From positions 1 to 10,710 of the forward strand of contig JAJPYV010000356.1 in assembly GCA_021204735.1 (NCBI GenBank): DNA of 10,710 bases, given 5' to 3'. A program made the position numbers and the translations under genes. The first letter of the stretch is position 1; every line of letters starts with the position of its first letter. The DNA comes from Prevotella sp. Its GTDB lineage: Bacteria; Bacteroidota; Bacteroidia; Bacteroidales; Bacteroidaceae. Positions 5,072 to 10,710 of the stretch are shown one piece after another. The notes under the pieces are model-generated. The model worked only from the letters and a program-made list of their open reading frames with translations. It was not told where the DNA came from and did not search any database.

Positions 5072-8000
5072 TCAGTTGACTTTAAAACTCAATCCTTCAT
5101 TATCATTAATAAAAGTAATTAGTTTTTTGTCTATGTCAACTTTATCGTTACGGCTGCGGAGAGTTAAAGGTTTTGCATTGTTGTTGTCATGTATAGAGAA
5201 AAACAGTTGTGTGTTACCAGGACAGCCCTTTATTATTGTTACAAGGTCAGAAATGATAGTATCATCCAACTTGTCAACCTCGACAGTTATTGTCATCTTT
5301 TCTATCATCTTTTCTTTTACGGTCTGTAGATACTGAATATCAGTAATCTGCATGTCCATATATTCTTTATCGCGGAAACGTTTTACAAATTTAGCTTTTA
5401 CCATTATCGTACTGCCCTCTAAAAGCATACCGTTCCACTTTCCCCATTCCTCACCAAACAAAGCCAATTCACCTTGTCCGTCAAAGTCTTCTATTGTTAC
5501 AAAGCCACAAGGTTTGCCTGTCTTTGTGTAATTACTTCTTACAGTCGTAACTATTCCTCCAAATGTAATCTCCTGTTTTTTGGAAAGTTCTATCTTATCA
5601 TTTAATTCAGGGCATTTAGCATTACATAAGTCTTTAAGGATGAATTCATACTCGTCCAAAGGATGAGCTGAGAGGTAAATACCTACAAGATAACGTTCCT
5701 TGTTAAGTTTTTCAATTTGGCTCCATGGTTCTACTTGTGGAATTGGGGGTGTTACGATATCCACAGTATCGAAACCACCAAAGAGTGAATTTTTTGCCTC
5801 TTTTTGTTCCTGTTGGTAAAGTTGCCCATAGCGAACTAACGTCTCAAGGAAAGTCTTCCCATCATTGCCTTTGGCAAAATAACATTCACGAGGTATATTA
5901 AAACTGTCGAAGCCACCACTTAATATAAGACTTTCGAGCGACTTGCTGTTGATTACCGATAGATTTACTCGCTGCATGAAGTCGAATACATTCTTGTAAA
6001 TACCATTCTTTTCCCGCTCTGAAATTATATCTTCTGATGCTAAATCACCCATACCTTTGATAGCCGCGAGACCGAAACGAATCTCACCTTTCTTGTTAGC
6101 GCTGAATTTCTGGCGGCTCTCGTTAACATCAGGACCGAGGCATGCGATGCCCATTGCCTGACACTCATTCATCAATTTGGTAATTTTCCCAATATCGTTC
6201 ACGGAACGGCTCATGTTGCCCGCCATAAATTCAGAAGGATAATGTGCTTTGAGATAAGCCGTTTGGTAAGATACCCATGAATAACATGTTGCATGACTTT
6301 TATTAAAAGCGTAACTTGCAAATTTTTCCCAGTCACTCCAGATTTTCTCGAGAACTTTCGGATCATGACCGTTAGCCATTCCACCCTCAATAAATTTGGG
6401 TTTCATTGAGTCGACAATATCTTTCTTCTTCTTACCCATTGCCTTGCGGAGAGCGTCGCTCTCGCCACGAGTGAAGTTAGACAATTGTCTGGAGAGAAGC
6501 ATCACCTGTTCCTGATAAACTGTTATACCGTAGGTATCCTTGAGGTATTTCTCCATGCAAGGGATGTCATATTTAATCTCCTCTTTACCGTTTTTGCGGG
6601 CGATGAATGAAGGGATGTATTCCATAGGACCTGGTCGGTATAAAGCATTCATGGCAATAAGATCCTCGAATACCGTAGGTTTCAGTTCGCGGAGATACTT
6701 TTGCATACCAGCCGACTCAAACTGGAACGTGCCCACTGTGCGGCCTTCCTGATAGAGCTTGTAGGTCAACTCATCATCAATAGGAATATTGTCGAGGTCA
6801 ATATCTATCCCTTTAGTTATTTTGATGTTTTCTACAGCCTCTTTCAATATAGACAATGTGCTCAGTCCGAGGAAGTCCATCTTTATTAATCCTGTTTCCT
6901 CTATGACATGACCATCGTATTGAGTGGTAAGCAACTTGTGACCAGGATTCGCTTTGTCTTCTGCAGTACTTACAGGTACCCAGTCGCTTATCGGGTCACG
7001 GCAGATAATTGTACCGCATGCATGAATACCTGTTCCTCTCACCGTTCCCTCAAGCATTTTGGCATATTTTATCGTATTTCTTAACAACTCGTTATCGCTT
7101 GCCTCTGCTTCTCGTAGTTCAGGTACGCATTTTATCGCATTGGGCAGGTTCATCTTCATATTGTCGGGTAGGCGGTCAGGTATAGCCTTGCATAGGTGGT
7201 TGGAAATTGCGAGAGGCACTTTTTCTACACGGGCAACATCTTTGATGGAGTTTTTTGTTGCCATTGTGCCGTATGTAATGATATGTGCCACTTTATCATG
7301 ACCGTATTTATCCTCCACCCATTCAAGTATTCTTCCACGACCATCATCATCGAAATCAGTATCAATATCGGGCAAAGAGATACGGTCAGGATTGAGGAAA
7401 CGCTCAAAAAGCAAATCGTATTTTATCGGGTCTATTTTTGTTATTCCAAGACAGTAGGCTACGACAGAACCAGCAGCAGAGCCACGTCCAGGTCCTACCA
7501 TAACTTCAAGGTTTCTGGCTGCGTTGATAAAATCCTGCACAATAAGGAAATAGCCGGGAAAACCCATTGTCTTCATTACATGAAGTTCAAACTTAATGCG
7601 CTCTTCTATTTCTGGTGGAATTGTGTCACCGTATAACCTTTTTGCCCCATCATGTGCAAGTTTTGCGAGATAGTCAGCCTCGAATTTTATCCTATACAAT
7701 TTTTCGTAACCACCGAGATGCTCAATCTTTTTCTTGCCTTCTTCTGGTGGCAAAGGATTCTCGCCATTCTCATCAGTGGTGAACTCATCATACAGTTGTT
7801 TTTCGGTGAAGTTTTTCCGTATATCATCTTCTGTACCGAAATCCTCTGGGATAGGGAAGAAAGGCATGATAGGATTATGGTCTATGCTATACGTTTCTAC
7901 CTTTTCCAATATTTCGAGTGTATTCTTCAATGCTTCGGGATGGTCAGGGAACACATCGTTCATCTCCTGTTGCGTCTTGAACCATTCTTGCTTGGAGTAA

Positions 8001-8776
8001 AGCAGACGTTTAGGGTCATCAAGATCCTTACCAGTAGATAAGCAAAGCAAGTGGTCGTGAGCTTCTGCGTTATCCTCATCTACAAAATGTGAGTCGTTAG
8101 TGCAAACCAACTTTATTCCGTATTCCTTAGAGAATTCCTCCAACACCTTATTCACTTGCTGCTGCAATGGATAAGTCTCACGGTTGGCACGCTGATTAGG
8201 GTCGGTTACTTTGTGTCGTTGAAGTTCAAGGTAAAAGTCTTCACCGAACAAGTTTTTGTACCATTCAGTGGCCTCCCTTGCCCCTTGAATATCACCTTTA
8301 AGAATTTTCGCTGGAATCTCACCAGCGAGACATGCTGAACAGATAATCAACCCTTCATGATACGTTTCCAGATCAGTTCTGTCGGTACGAGGACGTCCGT
8401 AATAACCATCCACCCACGCTCTTGATACAAGTTTTATAAGGTTCTTGTAACCTTTATAGTTTTTTGCGAGGATGATAAGATGGTAACCGCCAAGGTCATT
8501 CATGTCTTTCACCTTGTCGCTCTTACTTCTGTGAGCCACATACATTTCACAACCGAGGATAGGTTTGAACGGCTCCTTGCCTTCTTTCTTGAGTTTTCCG
8601 TTTACCTTGTTGCAGTAATTGTAAAATTCTTTTATGCCAAACATATTGCCATGATCGGTTATCGCCATACCTTTCATGCCATTGGCAACAGCCTTATCTA
8701 CAAGTCGCTGGATACTGGATTGTCCATCGAGAATGGAGTAGTAGGTGTGTACGTGTAAGTGAATGAAGTCTTGCAT
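5072..8776 (-). CDS. dnaE: DNA polymerase III alpha subunit
   Basis: The 1234-residue replicative polymerase copies the chromosome as part of the Pol III holoenzyme. Residues from Met at 8776: PHP domain (about 3-290) with HLHVH (His8, His10), Asp17, His42, Glu77, His99, Cys146 and D228-S-H230; palm and catalytic core with GPGRGSAAGS (428-437), the acidic pair Asp472/Asp474 in PDIDTDF and Asp634 in IKMDFLGL; fingers including the KSHATCYSW region (826-834); helix-hairpin-helix near FGLAAIKGMGD (901-911); and an OB fold (about 1068-1150). A variant KNSLF (995-999) sits where a clamp-binding motif is expected. The ATG at 8836 would add 20 residues, but the promoter -7 and -33 boxes lie inside that extension, and homologues begin close to the HLHVH strand, so 8776 is chosen. 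It is divergent from psd and followed by trxA. Confidence 0.97.
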   Translation of the reverse strand: MQDFIHLHVHTYYSILDGQSSIQRLVDKAVANGMKGMAITDHGNMFGIKEFYNYCNKVNGKLKKEGKEPFKPILGCEMYVAHRSKSDKVKDMNDLGGYHLIILAKNYKGYKNLIKLVSRAWVDGYYGRPRTDRTDLETYHEGLIICSACLAGEIPAKILKGDIQGAREATEWYKNLFGEDFYLELQRHKVTDPNQRANRETYPLQQQVNKVLEEFSKEYGIKLVCTNDSHFVDEDNAEAHDHLLCLSTGKDLDDPKRLLYSKQEWFKTQQEMNDVFPDHPEALKNTLEILEKVETYSIDHNPIMPFFPIPEDFGTEDDIRKNFTEKQLYDEFTTDENGENPLPPEEGKKKIEHLGGYEKLYRIKFEADYLAKLAHDGAKRLYGDTIPPEIEERIKFELHVMKTMGFPGYFLIVQDFINAARNLEVMVGPGRGSAAGSVVAYCLGITKIDPIKYDLLFERFLNPDRISLPDIDTDFDDDGRGRILEWVEDKYGHDKVAHIITYGTMATKNSIKDVARVEKVPLAISNHLCKAIPDRLPDNMKMNLPNAIKCVPELREAEASDNELLRNTIKYAKMLEGTVRGTGIHACGTIICRDPISDWVPVSTAEDKANPGHKLLTTQYDGHVIEETGLIKMDFLGLSTLSILKEAVENIKITKGIDIDLDNIPIDDELTYKLYQEGRTVGTFQFESAGMQKYLRELKPTVFEDLIAMNALYRPGPMEYIPSFIARKNGKEEIKYDIPCMEKYLKDTYGITVYQEQVMLLSRQLSNFTRGESDALRKAMGKKKKDIVDSMKPKFIEGGMANGHDPKVLEKIWSDWEKFASYAFNKSHATCYSWVSYQTAYLKAHYPSEFMAGNMSRSVNDIGKITKLMNECQAMGIACLGPDVNESRQKFSANKKGEIRFGLAAIKGMGDLASEDIISEREKNGIYKNVFDFMQRVNLSVINSKSLESLILSGGFDSFNIPRECYFAKGNDGKTFLETLVRYGQLYQQEQKEAKNSLFGGFDTVDIVTPPIPQVEPWSQIEKLNKERYLVGIYLSAHPLDEYEFILKDLCNAKCPELNDKIELSKKQEITFGGIVTTVRSNYTKTGKPCGFVTIEDFDGQGELALFGEEWGKWNGMLLEGSTIMVKAKFVKRFRDKEYMDMQITDIQYLQTVKEKMIEKMTITVEVDKLDDTIISDLVTIIKGCPGNTQLFFSIHDNNNAKPLTLRSRNDKVDIDKKLITFINDNEGLSFKVN

Positions 8777-8805
8777 TTTTCTAAATAGCGATTTTCTTTG
8801 AGGCT

Positions 8806-8837
8806 CAAAGATAAGTGTAAAATATGACATAGCCAAA
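8806..8837 (-). promoter_or_regulatory. Promoter of dnaE
   Basis: On the minus strand, TTTG (8834-8837), a 20-nt spacer and TATCTTTG (8806-8813) match the Bacteroidetes promoter exactly. Transcription would start near 8799, leaving a leader of about 23 nt before the ATG at 8776. Confidence 0.75.
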
Positions 8838-8853
8838 AGAATGGTATGAAAAA

Positions 8854-8885
8854 TTTGTCAAATACGTAAAAAAGGCGTAACTTTG
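8854..8885 (+). promoter_or_regulatory. Promoter of the psd-pssA operon
   Basis: TTTG (8854-8857), a 20-nt spacer and TAACTTTG (8878-8885) match both boxes. The expected start near 8892 leaves a leader of about 20 nt before the ATG at 8912. The -33 box lies 16 bp from that of the divergent dnaE promoter. Confidence 0.75.
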
Positions 8886-8911
8886 CATGCAAATTGTAAG
8901 TGCAACTTACT

Positions 8912-9601
8912 ATGGGAAAAAGAATTAGAAAACTTAAGAACGTTCGCATTCATAGGGAAGGGACCGACTCTCTTGTTTACGGTTTAGTAGCCATTGTAGC
9001 CATTGCCATAATCCTATGGGTCTACGTTGATAATAAGTGGCCTTTTTGGTGCTTTATTGTAGTTTTCGGAGTGATTTATTCCGTAGTAGTGAATTTCTTT
9101 CGTTGTCCCAAGCGTTATTTTGATGGTGATACGGAACGAATAGTTGTAGCCCCTGCCGATGGTAAGGTAGTAGTTATTGAGGAGGTATTTGAAGATGATT
9201 ATTTTCATGAGAAGCGATTGATGATAAGTATATTCATGAGTCTTTTCAACGTACATGCCAACTGGTTTCCTGTTGATGGTAAGGTTAAGGAGGTGTATCA
9301 CCAGGATGGGAATTTTCATAAGGCATGGTTGCCTAAGGCAAGTGAGGAGAACGAGCATGCTGACATACTTCTTGAGACACCAGAAGGCGAGGAGATATTA
9401 TGCCGTCAGATAGCTGGAGCATTGGCACGCCGCATTGTGACATACGCCCGTGCAGAGGAAGACTGCTATATTGATGAACATCTTGGTTTTATCAAGTTTG
9501 GTTCGAGGGTAGACGTATATTTACCAATCGGAACGGAAGTTTGCGTAAGGATGGGGCAGTCTACTACGGGTGACAAGACTGTTATCGCACGACTTAAATA
9601 A
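8912..9601 (+). CDS. psd: Phosphatidylserine decarboxylase, short form
   Basis: This enzyme converts phosphatidylserine to phosphatidylethanolamine at the inner membrane. The 229-residue proenzyme belongs to the short PSD-A type. A basic N-terminus is followed by hydrophobic segments at about 22-38 and 45-61. Seen: APADGKV with Asp83, [13 protein letters not shown] with His115, and the self-cleavage site FGSRVD, where Gly197-Ser198 is cleaved and Ser198 becomes the pyruvoyl cofactor of the short alpha chain. The ATG at 8912 is chosen over a GTG four codons upstream at 8900, because the promoter puts the transcript start close to 8892 and the basic [10 protein letters not shown] start is natural. 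It is the first gene of psd - pssA - DUF4834, 19 nt before pssA. The function is consistent with its neighbour supplying the substrate. Confidence 0.95.
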   Translation: MGKRIRKLKNVRIHREGTDSLVYGLVAIVAIAIILWVYVDNKWPFWCFIVVFGVIYSVVVNFFRCPKRYFDGDTERIVVAPADGKVVVIEEVFEDDYFHEKRLMISIFMSLFNVHANWFPVDGKVKEVYHQDGNFHKAWLPKASEENEHADILLETPEGEEILCRQIAGALARRIVTYARAEEDCYIDEHLGFIKFGSRVDVYLPIGTEVCVRMGQSTTGDKTVIARLK

Positions 9602-9620
9602 TTTTACCCTTCTGTACTAA

Positions 9621-10358
9621 ATGATACGGAAGTCAATTGTTTTTATGGCTAACATTATAACAAAGAATATTCCCAACACCATAACTTGCTGCAACTTGGT
9701 ATCAGGTTGCGTAGCGATTACATTCGCTTTTTCAGGGGATGCAATTGCAGCATTGTCATTTATTGTCATAGGGGCGATATTTGACTTTTTTGACGGCATG
9801 AGTGCGCGTCTTTTGAAAGTGTCTTCACCAATAGGAAAGGAGTTGGACTCCTTAGCTGACATCGTTACATTTGGTGTGGCACCTTCCACTATGGTGTATT
9901 TTGAGCTGAACGTAATGGATTATCCAATCTGGCTTGAACCATTGCGTAATATCATTCCATTTTTTGCATACGTTATGGCTGCATTTTCGGCTTTACGCCT
10001 TGCAAAGTTCAATCTTGATGAGCGTCAGACATCATCATTTATTGGTTTGCCGACACCTGCCAACGCTCTGTTTTGGGGCTCTTTGCTTGTCGGTGCGCAC
10101 AATCTCATAGAATCGGCTTCGTGGATGCTGCCTGTGGTTCTCATCCTCGTTCTTGTAATGAGTATTATTATGGTGTCTGAAATACCAATGTTCGCATTGA
10201 AATTCAAGCATTGGGGATGGAAAGGAAACGAGGTAAAATACATATTTCTTATCACCTGTGTGCCTATAATCCTACTTTTCTGGATATCCTCTTTTGCAAT
10301 AATCATAGCATGGTATGTTGTACTTTCAGCTATCGTTAATCAAAGAAAAAAGAAATAA
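9621..10358 (+). CDS. pssA: CDP-diacylglycerol--serine O-phosphatidyltransferase
   Basis: This 245-residue integral membrane enzyme makes phosphatidylserine and CMP from CDP-diacylglycerol and serine, feeding the decarboxylase encoded just upstream. The CDP-alcohol phosphatidyltransferase signature D-x2-DG-x2-AR-x8-G-x3-D-x3-D is complete: Asp55, Asp58-Gly59, Ala62-Arg63, Gly72, Asp76 and Asp80. Around it lie several hydrophobic helices (about 25-54, 108-125, 145-160, 168-190 and 205-240), in line with the type II, multi-spanning bacterial enzyme rather than the peripheral E. coli form. An alternative ATG at 9645 gives MANIITKNIPNT, which may be the true start, because conservation probably begins there; the longer start is kept here. 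The gene sits in the psd operon and its stop codon overlaps the next start. Confidence 0.94.
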   Translation: MIRKSIVFMANIITKNIPNTITCCNLVSGCVAITFAFSGDAIAALSFIVIGAIFDFFDGMSARLLKVSSPIGKELDSLADIVTFGVAPSTMVYFELNVMDYPIWLEPLRNIIPFFAYVMAAFSALRLAKFNLDERQTSSFIGLPTPANALFWGSLLVGAHNLIESASWMLPVVLILVLVMSIIMVSEIPMFALKFKHWGWKGNEVKYIFLITCVPIILLFWISSFAIIIAWYVVLSAIVNQRKKK

Positions 10359-10687
10359 TGGCATTCTTATTGAACATCATATTGATAATCGTTCTTTGTG
10401 CAATCTTTGCTTTTGTTTTTACCGTTTTCGGTATTTTCAGGTCGATATACAATTTCAAGAAGAAATTCAATGACCTGACAAGTGGTGGTAAAAGTAATGG
10501 CTTTGGAAAGAGCAATGGAAGCTATGGCAACAGCAGCAGTTACGGCAGGGGCAGTGGTTTTGGCTCATACAGCAAGACAAGCAATAGCGACGGTCAGGAG
10601 ATTATTGACAGTCGTAACCCAAATGAAGCAAACAGAAAGATATTCTCTGACAACGAGGGCGAATATGTGGATTTCGAGGAAGAATAA
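10358..10687 (+). CDS. Small membrane protein, DUF4834-like
   Basis: This 109-residue protein of unknown function has one N-terminal transmembrane helix (about 4-27), a short basic segment (YNFKKKFNDL, 31-40), a low-complexity Gly/Ser/Asn/Tyr-rich linker (42-77) and an acidic C-terminal segment with DSRNPNEANRKIFSDNEGEYVDFEE. The overall plan and this tail resemble the Bacteroidales DUF4834 family as I remember it; the assignment is from memory, not from a search. Lys-rich residues just after the helix suggest the tail is cytoplasmic. Its ATG shares one base with the pssA stop (TAATG), which indicates translational coupling and membership of the phospholipid operon, but does not show a lipid-related function. 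The 23 nt remaining in the window after the stop contain nothing I can assign. Confidence 0.85.
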   Translation: MAFLLNIILIIVLCAIFAFVFTVFGIFRSIYNFKKKFNDLTSGGKSNGFGKSNGSYGNSSSYGRGSGFGSYSKTSNSDGQEIIDSRNPNEANRKIFSDNEGEYVDFEEE

Positions 10688-10710
10688 TGCTCACTGAGTT
10701 CGTAAAATAA

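Noticed and set aside
4580..5122. Plus-strand open frame of 180 codons opposite trxA
   Set aside because: It overlaps the entire trxA gene in antisense, has no recognisable domain and no promoter, and starts upstream of the trxA-side hairpin.
7196..8041. Several plus-strand open frames opposite dnaE
   Set aside because: All lie antisense to a conserved, full-length polymerase gene and show no protein-family motifs.
8777..8836. Longer dnaE reading frame beginning at the ATG at 8836
   Set aside because: The added 20 residues would be encoded by the promoter itself (-7 at 8806-8813, -33 at 8834-8837), and family members start close to the HLHVH strand.

Overview
The window looks like chromosomal core sequence from a Bacteroidales bacterium, most likely Prevotella-like. 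The evidence is as follows. Start codons sit behind AT-rich leaders with no Shine-Dalgarno. Several upstream regions carry the Bacteroidetes promoter pair TTTG - about 20 nt - TAnnTTTG. Both predicted secreted proteins have Gln right after the signal-peptidase site. A DUF4834-type gene follows the phosphatidylethanolamine genes. I see no tRNA, rRNA, CRISPR array, insertion sequence or prophage.

Layout. Positions 1-1087 hold malate dehydrogenase (mdh, minus strand) with a downstream hairpin terminator. Divergent from it, 1311-3095 (plus) encodes a three-domain Xaa-Pro aminopeptidase of family M24 behind a good promoter. Positions 3130-4540 hold the most unusual part: two tandem, related genes for small exported proteins with a Spy/CpxP-like (LTxxQ) core. 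Each has its own near-identical promoter, a shared 8-nt leader element exactly 32 nt before the start codon, and a related terminator. The second copy carries a collagen-like Gly-X-Y tract, three 14-residue repeats each with a Cys-Ala-Cys motif, and three coiled-coil heptads inserted between the two conserved helical regions.

Positions 4666-8776 (minus) hold dnaE, the replicative DNA polymerase III alpha subunit with an intact PHP domain, followed by thioredoxin trxA. Their transcript converges on the small-protein genes, and a hairpin lies beyond trxA. From 8912 to 10687 (plus) runs psd - pssA - DUF4834 gene. PssA makes phosphatidylserine from CDP-diacylglycerol and serine, and Psd decarboxylates it to phosphatidylethanolamine. 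The DUF4834 membrane protein overlaps the pssA stop codon by one base (TAATG). The dnaE and psd promoters lie back to back in about 80 bp, and they also fix the dnaE start at 8776 rather than at the longer upstream ATG.

Most of the window is ordinary housekeeping sequence. The region worth a second look is the pair of LTxxQ-like genes, especially the CAC-repeat copy, whose role I cannot assign from sequence alone.
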